Origin: Betaproteobacteria bacterium HGW-Betaproteobacteria-4
GTDB taxonomy: Bacteria > Pseudomonadota > Gammaproteobacteria > Burkholderiales > Rhodocyclaceae
Length of the DNA stretch: 50,795 nucleotides
Assembly: GCA_002840785.1 (NCBI GenBank)
Contig: PHCH01000036.1
Coordinates: 1 to 50,795 of the forward strand
Direction: 5' to 3'
Below, in pieces: positions 37,241 through 45,879 of the stretch. Position numbers and translations under genes: made by a program. Positions within the stretch are counted from its first letter, which is position 1. Each line of letters starts with the position of its first letter. A model generated the notes under the pieces. The model was not told the DNA's origin and searched no databases. It saw only the letters and a list, made by a program, of their open reading frames with translations.

Positions 37241-37300
37241 GATCCTCACGGTCAACCGGAAATAAGGGCCAAAATCAAAAAGAAGGATCACAGATTTTCA
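37241..37300 (+). repeat. Dispersed repeat, copy 1 (behind hpnE)
   Basis: Core ACGGTCAACCG is at 37248-37258, followed by GAAATAA and an A-rich tail that keeps the spacing to an AGATTTTCAG end seen as CTTTTCAG in copy 2. It begins 16 bases after the hpnE stop, in the same orientation as the gene. Confidence 0.6.
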
Positions 37301-38251
37301 GGGCGCGAACCGCCCATGCGCGGCAAAGGATTCGATCAAACCCAAGGTCGCGTCCCGCATGGCCGGGGCGTAGGGATCGTGCCCGACGCCCTCGACCAGA
37401 CTGCACCCGGCGTTCGGCAGTTTGGCCAGTAACACAGCCGTCGCACTGGCCGGACAAACGTCGTCAGCCAGGCCCTGCAGAATGTGAATCGGCGCCGCCA
37501 GCGCGGCGATACGCGCGGCGGCCGCCAGCACGCCGCCTTCGGCAATGAAGCAGGCGTGGCGGAAATAATGCAGTTGCAGGCGATATCGGGCCAGCAACAC
37601 ATCGATCTCGGCCAGACTCAAGGCGCTGCTCGGCGTCCCTGCCAGGGCGCATTCCCAGACATGCCAGGCGCTAACGTGGGCGGCCGATGGTGACTGGAAG
37701 TACGCCTCCAGCCAGGGCAACATGGCACCCGGCGCTTCCGGCGCACCGAGTGCCGCCCAGTGCCGCCACGCTTCAGGATGGTGCTGGCGGGCGCCGCCAA
37801 AGAACCAGTCGAGATCGGTCGCCCGCGCCAGGAAAGGGTTACGCAGCAGCAGGCCGCTGAGCTGCCCGGGATGCGCCGCAGCGTACAAAATGCCAAGCGT
37901 GGCGCCCCACGAACCGCCCATCACCAACCAGCGGTCAATCACCAGATGCCGACGCAAAACCTCGATGTCGTCGATCAAGACCGGCGTCGTGTTTTCCTCG
38001 CAGCCCCGGGCCGGCAGGCTTTTGCCCGCTCCACGCTGGTCGAGCAGGATGACGCGATAGAGGTCAGGATCAAAGAAACCCGCCATGAGCGGCGAGCAGC
38101 CGGAACCGGGGCCACCGTGCAAAACCAGCACGGGAATGCCAGCCGGCACGCCACGCTGTTCATAGTAAAGACGATGGCCGCCGGAGACCGGCAGCCAGCC
38201 GCTATCGAACGGAGGTGACGGGCAATGCAGGGCGGTGGTAGCGGCAGACAT
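37298..38251 (-). CDS. pip: Proline iminopeptidase-like alpha/beta hydrolase
   Basis: From ATG 38251 this is 317 residues; GTG 38278 and other ATGs are in frame. The peptidase S33 motifs are HGGPGSGCSP (oxyanion region), DQRGAGKSLP, the nucleophile elbow GGSWGATLGI, an acid in LADDVCP and the histidine in VEGVGHDP. These enzymes remove N-terminal proline from peptides. It stands alone, convergent with hpnE and divergent from pqqA. In some genomes a peptidase assists PqqA maturation, but this family is not the known PqqA protease, so the neighbourhood may be coincidence. Confidence 0.85.
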   Translation of the reverse strand: MSAATTALHCPSPPFDSGWLPVSGGHRLYYEQRGVPAGIPVLVLHGGPGSGCSPLMAGFFDPDLYRVILLDQRGAGKSLPARGCEENTTPVLIDDIEVLRRHLVIDRWLVMGGSWGATLGILYAAAHPGQLSGLLLRNPFLARATDLDWFFGGARQHHPEAWRHWAALGAPEAPGAMLPWLEAYFQSPSAAHVSAWHVWECALAGTPSSALSLAEIDVLLARYRLQLHYFRHACFIAEGGVLAAAARIAALAAPIHILQGLADDVCPASATAVLLAKLPNAGCSLVEGVGHDPYAPAMRDATLGLIESFAAHGRFAP

Positions 38252-38302
38252 GCTGGCCATTCTAACCATGGGAAACACCCGCCAGACAGGTACGACCCGG
38301 AT

Positions 38303-38319
38303 CTCATGAAAATCATGAG
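38303..38319. promoter_or_regulatory. Palindrome in the pip-pqqA divergent region, possible operator
   Basis: CTCATGA and TCATGAG form a perfect 7-bp inverted repeat with an AAA spacer. It lies 138 bp before pqqA and 52 bp before pip. A second ATTCATGAT half-like site follows at 38325-38333. The symmetry suggests a dimeric regulator. The remainder of 38252-38456 holds a hairpin-forming CGGCAG-CAA-CTGCCG (38410-38424) in the pqqA leader and no gene. Confidence 0.4.
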
Positions 38320-38456
38320 GGGCAATTCATGATTCCCGCGGAGCGCCAAATCGGCACCCTTGCGATAGTTCAATCCAGTCCGCCGCATAGCTGAAAACGG
38401 CGGACAACCGGCAGCAACTGCCGCCGGACGTTCAATCCATAACGGAGACTATCGAC

Positions 38457-38531
38457 ATGAAATGGGAAACCCCGACCGCTTGTGACTTCCGCTTCGGCTT
38501 CGAAATCACGATGTACATCGCCGCCCGCTAA
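38457..38531 (+). CDS. pqqA: PQQ precursor peptide PqqA
   Basis: This is a 24-residue peptide with the invariant Glu16 and Tyr20 in FEITMY, whose side chains are cross-linked and become the PQQ ring system. The sequence MKWETPTACDFRFGFEIT is close to known PqqA. AACGGAG precedes the ATG by 9 bases. It is too short for usual gene finding and is followed by a strong stem-loop before pqqB. Confidence 0.96.
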   Translation: MKWETPTACDFRFGFEITMYIAAR

Positions 38532-38539
38532 GGGATGCG

Positions 38540-38569
38540 CCGTCATCGCGGCTTTGGCCGGGATGACGG
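38540..38569 (+). terminator. Stem-loop between pqqA and pqqB (attenuator or RNA stabiliser)
   Basis: CCGTCATC (38540-38547) pairs with GATGACGG (38562-38569). Inside, CGGC pairs with GCCG around a TTTG loop, with one G/G mismatch, giving a long stable hairpin. No T-run follows, so it is more likely a partial terminator or a 3' protector that keeps pqqA mRNA in excess over pqqB-E, as is known for other pqq operons. Confidence 0.7.
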
Positions 38570-38581
38570 TTCCACACAACC

Positions 38582-39502
38582 ATGAAACTGATCATTCTCG
38601 GCGCCTCCGCCGGCGGCGGCTTCCCGCAGTGGAACTGCAACTGCCGCAATTGCGCCGGCCTGCGCGACGGCAGCGTCCGCGCCAAACCGCGCACCCAGTC
38701 ATCGATCTGCGTCGGCACCGACGACGGCCAGGACTGGGCCCTGCTCAACGCCTCGCCCGACGTCCTGCAACAGATCAAGGCCACCCCCGAGCTGCAGCCG
38801 AACCGCGCCCTGCGCGACACCGGCATCGGCGGCATCCTCCTCGTTGACGGCCAGATCGACCACGCCACCGGCCTTTTCATGCTGCGCGAGCAAAAATCCA
38901 AGATGCCGCTATGGTGCGCCGAGCCGGTCTACGAAGACCTGACCACCGGCAACCCGGTGCTCAAGGTGCTGGAACACTACTGCGGCGTCGACCGCCACAA
39001 CATCCCGCTCGACGGCACGCCCTTCGCCATGCCCAATGTACCCGGCCTCAAATTTTCCGTGCTGCCGCTGTCCAGCAAGGCGGCGCCCTACTCGCCGCAC
39101 CGCGAGGCCTCGGTGGATGGCGACAACGTCGGCGTCAGCATCACCGACCAGCGCAGCGGCCGCAAACTGTTCTACGCCCCCGGCCTCGGTGCCCGCACGC
39201 CGGAAGTCTTCGCCCGCATGGCCGAAGCCGACTGTGTGATGGTCGACGGCACCTTCTGGACGGACGACGAAATGATCGTCGCCGGCCTGTCCACCAAGAC
39301 CGCCCGCGACATCGGCCACCTGCCGCAATCCGGCCCCGGCGGCATGATGGACTGGCTGGATGAGTTGCCGAAACACGTGCGCAAGATCCTCATCCACATC
39401 AACAACACCAATCCCATCCTCGACGAAAACTCGCCGCAACGCGCCGAACTGACCCGGCGCGGCATCGAGGTCGCCGAAGACGGCGCCCGCATCACCATTT
39501 AA
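38582..39502 (+). CDS. pqqB: PQQ biosynthesis protein PqqB
   Basis: This 306-residue metallo-beta-lactamase-fold protein starts [19 protein letters not shown] with the CNCRNC cysteine cluster. It continues with [13 protein letters not shown] and TFWTDDEM, all PqqB hallmarks. PqqB is an iron-dependent hydroxylase acting on the excised Glu-Tyr precursor before PqqC. It begins 50 bp after pqqA and is followed by pqqC after 13 bp. Confidence 0.97.
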   Translation: MKLIILGASAGGGFPQWNCNCRNCAGLRDGSVRAKPRTQSSICVGTDDGQDWALLNASPDVLQQIKATPELQPNRALRDTGIGGILLVDGQIDHATGLFMLREQKSKMPLWCAEPVYEDLTTGNPVLKVLEHYCGVDRHNIPLDGTPFAMPNVPGLKFSVLPLSSKAAPYSPHREASVDGDNVGVSITDQRSGRKLFYAPGLGARTPEVFARMAEADCVMVDGTFWTDDEMIVAGLSTKTARDIGHLPQSGPGGMMDWLDELPKHVRKILIHINNTNPILDENSPQRAELTRRGIEVAEDGARITI

Positions 39503-39515
39503 ACGAGAGACGACC

Positions 39516-40307
39516 ATGATCCGAGCCGACATCCTTGCCGAATCCCACGACGCCGACGACGGCCGCCCGGCCTGGAGCCGCGAAGAGTTCGAGGCCCAGC
39601 TGCGCGAGAACGGCAAGGCCTATCACATCCACCATCCGTTCAACGTCATGCTCAACACCGGCCACGCCACGCCCGAGCAGATTCGCGGCTGGGTGGCCAA
39701 CCGCTACTACTACCAGATCGCCATTCCGGTGAAGGACGCCGCGATCATGGCCAATTGCCCGGACCGCGAAGTGCGCCGGGGCTGGGTGCAGCGCATCCTC
39801 GACCATGACGGTTTCGAATACGGCCTGCCGAATGGCGAAAAAATGCTCGACGCCGGCGGCATCGAAGCCTGGATCCGCCTTGGCGAATCCGTTGGCCTGA
39901 CCCGCGAGGAAATCGTCGACCTGCGCCATGTGCTGCCCGGCGTGCGCTTCGCCGTCGACGCCTACATCAACTTCGCCCGCCGCGCCCCGTGGCAGGAGGC
40001 AGTCTGCTCGTCGCTGACCGAACTGTTCGCCCCGGTCATCCACCTCCAGCGCCTGGCCACCTGGCCTGGCCACTACCCGTGGATCGAGTCGTCCGGCCTG
40101 CAGTATTTCCGCAACCGCACCAGCCAGGCGCCGCGCGACGTCATCCAGGGACTCAATGTCACGCTCGACTACTTCCGCACCCGCGCCATGCAGGAACGCG
40201 CCGTGCAAATCCTCAAGTTCAAGCTCGACATCCTGTGGTCGATGAATGATGTCATGGGCCAGCACTACGGCACCAACGGGGTCGCCGCCGACCGGAAAGT
40301 CGCCTGA
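39516..40307 (+). CDS. pqqC: PQQ synthase PqqC
   Basis: This 263-residue all-helical protein has the PqqC segments [16 protein letters not shown] and [15 protein letters not shown]. It catalyses the last step, the cofactor-free eight-electron oxidation and ring closure to PQQ. Its stop overlaps the pqqD ATG by one base (TGATG). Confidence 0.97.
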   Translation: MIRADILAESHDADDGRPAWSREEFEAQLRENGKAYHIHHPFNVMLNTGHATPEQIRGWVANRYYYQIAIPVKDAAIMANCPDREVRRGWVQRILDHDGFEYGLPNGEKMLDAGGIEAWIRLGESVGLTREEIVDLRHVLPGVRFAVDAYINFARRAPWQEAVCSSLTELFAPVIHLQRLATWPGHYPWIESSGLQYFRNRTSQAPRDVIQGLNVTLDYFRTRAMQERAVQILKFKLDILWSMNDVMGQHYGTNGVAADRKVA

Positions 40308-40582
40308 TGGACGGCACGCCGCGCCTCGGTCACGGCTTCCGCTTCCAGTGGGAGCCGGCCCAGCAATGCCACGTGCTGCTCTACCCGGAAGGGATGATCA
40401 AGCTCAACCAGAGCGGCGGCGAGATCCTCGCCCGCTGCGACGGCCAGCGCGATGTCGCGGCCATCGTCGCCGATCTTGAAGCGGCCTTTTCGGCCAGTGG
40501 CCTGCGCGGCGACGTCGAGGCCTTCCTCGCCATGGCCATCGAAAAACGCTGGCTGAAGCTGGAAACGGGAGCCAAGGCATGA
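40307..40582 (+). CDS. pqqD: PqqA-binding chaperone PqqD
   Basis: This 91-residue protein has the RiPP recognition element sequence FQWEPAQQCHVLLYPEGMIK and LNQSGGEILARCDGQRDV. PqqD binds PqqA and presents it to the radical SAM enzyme PqqE. It overlaps pqqC and pqqE (4 bases), so the three are translationally coupled. Confidence 0.96.
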   Translation: MDGTPRLGHGFRFQWEPAQQCHVLLYPEGMIKLNQSGGEILARCDGQRDVAAIVADLEAAFSASGLRGDVEAFLAMAIEKRWLKLETGAKA

Positions 40583-41724
40583 ACGCCCCGGCCAAAATCG
40601 GCCCGCCGATGTGGCTGCTGGCCGAAGTCACCTACCGCTGCCCGTTGCACTGCGTGTTCTGCTACAACCCGGTCGATTTCGCCCAGCACGAGGCCGAACT
40701 GAGCACCGACGACTGGTTGCGCGTGCTGCGCGAAGGCCGCGAACTCGGCGCCGTGCAGTGCGGTTTCTCCGGCGGCGAACCGCTGCTGCGCGACGATTTG
40801 GAGATACTCATCGGCGAAGCCCGCCAGCTCGGCTACTACACCAACCTGATCACCTCCGGCGTCGGCCTCACCGAAGCCCGCCTCGACGCCTTCAAGGCGG
40901 CCGGCCTCGATCACATCCAGCTGTCCTTCCAGGATTCGACCAAGGAGATCAACGATTTCCTGACCCACACGCGCACCTTCGACCTTAAGCAGAAGGTCGG
41001 CGAAATGATCAAGGCGCGCGGCTGGCCGATGGTTATGAACGTCGTCATCCACCGCCTCAACATCGACCACATCGGCCGCATCATCGAAATGGCCGACGCC
41101 CTCGGCGCCGAATACCTCGAACTGGCCAACGCCCAGTACTACTCCTGGGCGCTGCTCAACCGCGACCAGCTCATGCCGTCGCGCGAGCAACTGCGCCGCG
41201 CCGAAGCGATCACCAACGAGTGGAAGGCCAAACTCGCCGAACGCATGCGCATCCTTTTCGTCGTCCCCGACTACCACGAAGGCAAACCGAAGAAATGCAT
41301 GAACGGCTGGGGCAACGTCTTCCTGACCGTAACGCCGGACGGCACCGCCCTGCCCTGCCACACCGCCCGCATGCTGCCCGGCCTTGAATTCCCGAACGTC
41401 CGCGACAGCAGCCTGCGTGAGATCTGGCATGAATCCGAAGGCTTCAACCACTATCGTGGCACTGGCTGGATGAAAAAGCCCTGCCGCGACTGCGACCACA
41501 AGGAAGAAGACCTCGGCGGCTGCCGCTGCCAGGCCTACCTGCTCGCCGGCGACGCCGACGCCGCCGACCCGGTCTGCCCGAAAAGCCCGCACCATGAAAT
41601 CGTCAGCGCGGCGCTGGAAAACGCCACGAATCCGGACCGCCAGACACAGCCACTCATCTTCCGCGACCCGAAGGAAAGCAAGCGGCTGATTGAAGAAGCA
41701 GAAGCGTCGGAATCGACCAGCTGA
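40579..41724 (+). CDS. pqqE: Radical SAM PqqA cross-linking enzyme PqqE
   Basis: This 381-residue protein has CPLHCVFC as the CxxxCxxC motif (Cys21, Cys25, Cys28) that binds the SAM [4Fe-4S] cluster. A C-terminal SPASM-type cysteine cluster follows (KKPCRDCDHKEEDLGGCRC and VCPKSP) for auxiliary clusters. It forms the carbon-carbon bond between Glu and Tyr of PqqA. It is last in the operon, with a dispersed-repeat copy 14 bp after the stop. Confidence 0.97.
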   Translation: MNAPAKIGPPMWLLAEVTYRCPLHCVFCYNPVDFAQHEAELSTDDWLRVLREGRELGAVQCGFSGGEPLLRDDLEILIGEARQLGYYTNLITSGVGLTEARLDAFKAAGLDHIQLSFQDSTKEINDFLTHTRTFDLKQKVGEMIKARGWPMVMNVVIHRLNIDHIGRIIEMADALGAEYLELANAQYYSWALLNRDQLMPSREQLRRAEAITNEWKAKLAERMRILFVVPDYHEGKPKKCMNGWGNVFLTVTPDGTALPCHTARMLPGLEFPNVRDSSLREIWHESEGFNHYRGTGWMKKPCRDCDHKEEDLGGCRCQAYLLAGDADAADPVCPKSPHHEIVSAALENATNPDRQTQPLIFRDPKESKRLIEEAEASESTS

Positions 41725-41738
41725 CCGGCCAGTTGGCC

Positions 41739-41796
41739 ATTCCTACGGTCAACCGGAAAAAACCGCGAAATTCGAAATGGCGACTTTTCAGATTAC
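41739..41796 (+). repeat. Dispersed repeat, copy 2 (behind pqqE)
   Basis: ATTCCTACGGTCAACCGG begins at 41740 with core 41745-41755, followed by AAAAAACCGCGAAATTCG and AAATGGCGAC. It matches copy 3 at most positions over about 55 bp. It has the same orientation as pqqE. Confidence 0.75.
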
Positions 41797-41925
41797 TACG
41801 GCGAGGGACTCTTTGTCGCCCCACGCCAACGCTCTGGCCAACACGCAACGTCGAGAATTGAAGGCGGCTTCGCGCCCAAAGCTGTGCCGTAGCCGCTTTT
41901 CGAAAATGGACGCTCAGGAATGCGA

Positions 41926-41987
41926 AGCTGAGCCGCAAGCTGCGGCCTGCCGACATGGGTCGGCTCAATCGGCTGGTTAGACTTAAC
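41926..41987. other. Structured intergenic DNA with GTTAGAC box, possible attC-like remnant
   Basis: GAGCCG (41929-41934) and CGGCTC (41961-41966) can pair, enclosing inner hairpins GCCGCA-AGC-TGCGGC and CCGAC-ATGG-GTCGG. Ten bases later GTTAGAC (41976-41982) fits the GTTRRRY box of integron attC sites. A partner RYYYAAC box was not found at the expected distance. The whole gap 41797-42012 has no convincing gene. This could be an eroded gene-cassette junction or simply a folded 3' region. Confidence 0.3.
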
Positions 41988-42012
41988 GAAGGCCAACGCA
42001 GATCTGACCTAG

Positions 42013-42705
42013 TCAGTCATTCCTGAATGCATCTCGGCCCTCTTGGAATGCCCAATGCCCATTGAGTTGAATTCGGTCGGGTTCACCTGGGGAGAGGAAC
42101 ACAGTGAAATAGAAGCCTGCTGGCCGGCCCACTTCAGATATCTTGGCTCGTTCATCGGAAATGACAACCTTGTATACGTGTCGATCCTCCCGTATGCCCG
42201 CAGCACGTCGTCGAATTACAATTTTTGCTAGCAACTCCTTTCCAGCTCTATTTGCGGGCGGCACGGAAAATAGCAGCGGTCGTCCTACAAGATCCTCTAT
42301 CAACACCGAAACCGTTGCATACCAATTTGACATACCAGTAAGCAATGAGCTGGGAAGCGACATTTGATTAAATAGGCGCAAGAGCTCTTTACGTAGATCT
42401 ACTAGACCTAGCGCATCGAGAATTGTCTTTATCTGTGTATCTAAATCCGCATTGTCTGGTGGAATACAAAAGATGGAATCGATTGCCTCGATGAGAGGCA
42501 GGACACCCGGGTTTCGATCTAGCTCCGTGTGCTGAAGCCAGTCGCAGTACATGGCGGATATCGGAAAGGAAGCCCGAAGACCTTTGGCGTCCAAGGTCAG
42601 GCGGATCAGGCGAAACAGATTAAGTATTTCAGCCTTAGCTACTTGGCCGCCTTTAGCCATTCGATCGAGTTCTCGCTTAAGTGGAACCAGTGGGTCGTAG
42701 TTCAT
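42013..42705 (-). CDS. Unrecognised 230-residue protein
   Basis: This is a soluble-looking protein without signal peptide or membrane helix. The N-terminal half is helical (VPLKRELDRMAKGGQVAKAE and NLFRLIRLTLDAKGL). The C-terminal half is beta-rich, with VYKVVISDERAKISEVGRPA and a GFYFTVFLSPGEPDRIQLNG strand pair. No known motif was recognised. Base composition is clearly lower in GC than the pqq operon, which suggests recent acquisition. It stands alone between two gene-free stretches (41725-42012 and 42706-42943). Confidence 0.65.
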   Translation of the reverse strand: MNYDPLVPLKRELDRMAKGGQVAKAEILNLFRLIRLTLDAKGLRASFPISAMYCDWLQHTELDRNPGVLPLIEAIDSIFCIPPDNADLDTQIKTILDALGLVDLRKELLRLFNQMSLPSSLLTGMSNWYATVSVLIEDLVGRPLLFSVPPANRAGKELLAKIVIRRRAAGIREDRHVYKVVISDERAKISEVGRPAGFYFTVFLSPGEPDRIQLNGHWAFQEGRDAFRND

Positions 42706-42943
42706 TGGGTCTCATGGATTGCAGATCAAAGAGGGTGGCTCAAATTACTACCCGAGCCCTAGCCAAATAACGCCGAAAGCATACACGTAACACCGCAGGT
42801 TATCCGCCTCTGGAGGCTATGCTAAACGGCCGCTCCTTGCCGAAAGCACTCAGCCCAAGACGGCAACTACATTATCGCCGTTCCATTGAAAGCGGCCCCG
42901 GTCCGGCAAGAACTACGACCGAACTAACTCGCCCCAAATCGCT

Positions 42944-43660
42944 TTAGGATCGCCCCGGATTCAGCAGCGCCTTGGCCGCCTCGATCCTCAAGCCCAGCGG
43001 CACGCTGGCATCGTTCATCACCACCATCAGGAATTCTCGTGGTTCGCTGTAGCCGCCGATGGTGGCATGCGGTGTCCCTTCTGCCGTCCCCTGATCTGCC
43101 GGCGAAGGGGTGGTCAATACCGCCAGGGCACGCGCCAGATCGGCTGGCTCGATGGGCGTGATGGCGGCTAGTTGGTCGGCCTGGCGGTCGGGGTTGGGTT
43201 CGAAATCGAGGCCACCTTCGTCGGCGAACATGGCGCCCATGGTCGGGTCGATGAAGGTTGACCAGCGACCGCTGTCGGTCGAGAGCGCGGGGATGCGGCG
43301 AACGCGTTCGGGTTCGCTTTCTGTGGGCAGCAGAGTCAGATCGTGGTCGGCGATGTCGCCGAGGTATTGACGACGCAGTGCGGCGAGAAAAAGGGTGGCG
43401 GTTTCGGGTGCTATCGGCTCGGCGAGCGGCAGCCATAGCTGAAAGCCGGCCTTGCCGTCCACCGCAACGGCCGGCAGCGGCAGGCCGAGGGTTTCCTGCA
43501 GGCCTTCGAGCAGCGCAGCCACAACCGGCCAGTCGCGCGAACGGGCGAAACCGACGACGAGCGTCACCACCCGGCCATTGCCGTCAAGCAGCGCGACGTC
43601 TTCCGTCACTGCATCCGGCACACGGAACAATCGTTCCAGTTCGCTTTGCAAACGCGTCAT
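42944..43660 (-). CDS. Unrecognised 238-residue protein
   Basis: From ATG 43660 (GGGGCAGAG just before it) this is 238 residues. The longer frame to 44002 runs through a dispersed repeat and the start of the opposite gene and is excluded. Features are a strand-rich start (ALLDGNGRVVTLVVGFAR), a GKAGFQLWLPLAEP segment, an acidic middle and a helical C terminus (LRIEAAKALLNPG). I do not recognise a family. It is divergent from the acyl-CoA synthetase operon and its GC content is normal for the chromosome. Confidence 0.65.
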   Translation of the reverse strand: MTRLQSELERLFRVPDAVTEDVALLDGNGRVVTLVVGFARSRDWPVVAALLEGLQETLGLPLPAVAVDGKAGFQLWLPLAEPIAPETATLFLAALRRQYLGDIADHDLTLLPTESEPERVRRIPALSTDSGRWSTFIDPTMGAMFADEGGLDFEPNPDRQADQLAAITPIEPADLARALAVLTTPSPADQGTAEGTPHATIGGYSEPREFLMVVMNDASVPLGLRIEAAKALLNPGRS

Positions 43661-43678
43661 CTCTGCCCCATTCGAATC

Positions 43679-43738
43679 GATTCCTACGGTCAACCGGGAA
43701 AAACGCCTGAATTTTAAATGGCAACCTCCCGATTTCAT
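43679..43738 (+). repeat. Dispersed repeat, copy 3 (upstream of the 42944-43660 gene)
   Basis: ATTCCTACGGTCAACCGG with core 43686-43696, then GAAAAACGCCTGAATTTT and AAATGGCAACC. It is the copy most like copy 2. Unlike the others it lies at the 5' side of a gene, about 20 bases ahead of its minus-strand ATG. Confidence 0.75.
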
Positions 43739-43837
43739 GTTGCCGCGATAAAGCAATGTCTCACGCTTGAGCGGCATCATTGCCGATGGCCTTGGCGCAG
43801 CGCAGAATGGGCTGGCATCCCTCCCGAGAAATCTCCG

Positions 43838-45613
43838 ATGAAACCGGTGCTCATTCGAAAACCGTTTGCTGGTGCACATGCCGCTGCCGCCTTGGCTGAC
43901 CGGGCCGGCGATGGCGAATTTTCGTGGGCGGCTGTCGGCCGCGAATTGGGCGTTGCGCCGGACGGTGAGATCAACATCGCCCAGTTGGCCGTGGACCGCC
44001 ACGCCTATTCAACCCACGCCGGGAAAACTGCCTTCCGCTTTCTGGCCGCCGATGGCAGCGCCCGCGACCTCAGCTATCGCGAACTCGCCGAGCTGACTGA
44101 CCGTTTCGGCAACGCGCTCAAGTCGCTGGGCGTGGCGAAAGGTGATTGCGTATTCGTGCTCTGCGGCCGCATCTGCGAGCTTTACGTTGCGGTCCTCGGC
44201 GCGCTCAAGATCGGCGCCGTGGTCTCGCCGCTTTTCCAGTCCTTCGGCCCCGAGCCAATTCGCAGCCGTATTGCCCAGGCGGCCGGCAAGGTGCTGGTGA
44301 CCACGGCCAGCGCCTATCAGCGCAAGGTCGCGGCACTTCGCCCGCAGCTCCCCTCGCTCCAGCATGTGCTGCTGGTCGATGACCTCGGCACCGGCGCATT
44401 TACCGATACGCTGGACCTGCGCGCCCTGCTCCACGCCGCGCCCGACACCCCGGCGCTGGTGCCGACTGGCCCGGAAGACCCGGCCCTGCTGCATTTCACC
44501 AGCGGCACGACCGGCCTGCCGAAGGGGGCCATCCACGTCCATGGCGCCGTGGTCACCTATTTCGCCACGGCGCGGACCGCGCTCGATCTGCAGCCGGATG
44601 ACGTGTTCTGGTGCACGGCTGATCCGGGCTGGGTGACCGGCACCTCTTACGGCATCATCGCGCCGCTGGTCCTGGGCGTGACCAGCATCGTCGATGAGAC
44701 CGATTTCGACCCGCTGCGCTGGATTCACATTCTCGAAAACGAGCGGGTCAATGTCTGGTACACGGCGCCGACGGCGATCCGGCTGCTCATGAAAGCCGGC
44801 CCCGAGCTGTTCGCCGGCCGCCGTTTTCCTGACTTGCGCTTCATCGCCAGCGTCGGCGAGGCGCTCAACCCGGAAGCGGTGTGCTGGGGCCTCGAAGCCT
44901 TCGGCCGGCCGATCCACGACAACTGGTGGCAGAGCGAAACCGGCGGCATCATGATCGCCAACACCGCCGCGCAGGACATCAAACCCGGCTCGATGGGCCG
45001 CCCGCTGCCGGGCATTGCCGCCCATGTCGTTCGCCACCAGGCGGGCGAGCCGGTCACGGTGATCGAAACGCCCGACACGGTCGGCGAACTGGCGCTGGAA
45101 ATTGGCTGGCCGTCGATGTTTCGCGGCTATCTGAACCAAGCCGAGCGTTACCGCGAATGCTTTGCCGGCAATCTCTACCTGACCGGCGATCTGGTGCGGC
45201 GCGATGTCGACGGCTATTACTGGTTCATCGGCCGCAGCGACGATGTGATCAAGTCGTCCGGCCATCTGATCGGCTCGTTCGAGGTGGAGAGCGTGTTGAT
45301 GGAACACCCGGCGGTCGCCGAGGCAGGCGTCATTGGCAAGCCGGATGCGCTGGCCGGCGAGCTGATCAAGGCCTTCGTCGTCCTCAAGCAGCACATCGAG
45401 CCGAGCGAAGACCTGCGCCTGGAACTGATGGGCCACGCCCGTCGGCGGCTCGGCGCGGCGGTGGCGCCGAAGGAAATTGCATTCGCGCCATCGCTGCCAC
45501 ATACTCGAAGCGGAAAAATCATGCGCCGGCTCCTCAAGGCAAGGGAACTCGGACTGCCCGAGGGCGACAGTTCGACGCTGGAACAAGCTGAAGAGCAAGG
45601 GGAGAAAAAATGA
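43838..45613 (+). CDS. AMP-forming acyl-CoA synthetase (acetyl-CoA synthetase-like)
   Basis: From ATG 43838 this is 591 residues. The adenylate-forming signature [10 protein letters not shown] lies at 221-230. Later motifs are [27 protein letters not shown] and the catalytic TRSGKIMRR, with Lys560. It is closest in pattern to acetyl-CoA synthetase/propionyl-CoA synthetase-like enzymes but about 60 residues shorter than AcsA, so the acyl substrate is uncertain. It overlaps the acyl carrier protein gene by ATGA, so it may load that carrier instead of, or besides, CoA. Lys560 is the site that Pat-type acetyltransferases modify in Acs. Confidence 0.88.
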   Translation: MKPVLIRKPFAGAHAAAALADRAGDGEFSWAAVGRELGVAPDGEINIAQLAVDRHAYSTHAGKTAFRFLAADGSARDLSYRELAELTDRFGNALKSLGVAKGDCVFVLCGRICELYVAVLGALKIGAVVSPLFQSFGPEPIRSRIAQAAGKVLVTTASAYQRKVAALRPQLPSLQHVLLVDDLGTGAFTDTLDLRALLHAAPDTPALVPTGPEDPALLHFTSGTTGLPKGAIHVHGAVVTYFATARTALDLQPDDVFWCTADPGWVTGTSYGIIAPLVLGVTSIVDETDFDPLRWIHILENERVNVWYTAPTAIRLLMKAGPELFAGRRFPDLRFIASVGEALNPEAVCWGLEAFGRPIHDNWWQSETGGIMIANTAAQDIKPGSMGRPLPGIAAHVVRHQAGEPVTVIETPDTVGELALEIGWPSMFRGYLNQAERYRECFAGNLYLTGDLVRRDVDGYYWFIGRSDDVIKSSGHLIGSFEVESVLMEHPAVAEAGVIGKPDALAGELIKAFVVLKQHIEPSEDLRLELMGHARRRLGAAVAPKEIAFAPSLPHTRSGKIMRRLLKARELGLPEGDSSTLEQAEEQGEKK

Positions 45614-45876
45614 GTCAGCAGCAAGAACAAATCCGCACGGCCGTGCTCGCCATCGTCAAGCGCCTGGCCCCGGAAATTGATCCAGCCAAGATCATCCCCG
45701 ACAAGCCCCTGCGTACCCAGATCGATCTGGATTCGATGGACTGGCTCAATGTACTGGCCACCATCCACGAGAAGCTGGGGGTCGACATTCCCGAAACCGA
45801 CTACGGCAAAGTCCAGACGCTGGATAGCATCGTCGCCTACCTCGCCGGGAAAATCCCGGCCGACTCGCTGGAGTAA
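45610..45876 (+). CDS. Free-standing acyl carrier protein
   Basis: This 88-residue protein is of acyl-carrier size and pattern, with phosphopantetheine attachment motif DLDSMDWLN (Ser42) and preceding helix [13 protein letters not shown]. It is not the fatty-acid AcpP, whose motif is DSLD. It overlaps the synthetase stop and is 3 bp from the GNAT gene. It probably accepts the acyl group activated by the synthetase. Confidence 0.88.
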   Translation: MSQQQEQIRTAVLAIVKRLAPEIDPAKIIPDKPLRTQIDLDSMDWLNVLATIHEKLGVDIPETDYGKVQTLDSIVAYLAGKIPADSLE

Positions 45877-45879
45877 GCC

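Noticed and set aside
41976-41987. Complete integron attC site
   Set aside because: A GTTAGAC box and nearby hairpins exist, but no matching RYYYAAC box at a suitable distance and no integrase; kept only as a weak remnant hypothesis.
42944-43660. Archaeo-eukaryotic primase-like or ligase-D polymerase assignment
   Set aside because: The segment GKAGFQLWLPL recalled such proteins, but the metal-binding acidic motifs were not found, so no function is assigned.
44009-45598. Minus-strand frame of 529 codons opposite the acyl-CoA synthetase
   Set aside because: The plus-strand synthetase motifs are unambiguous; the reverse frame has low-complexity content only.
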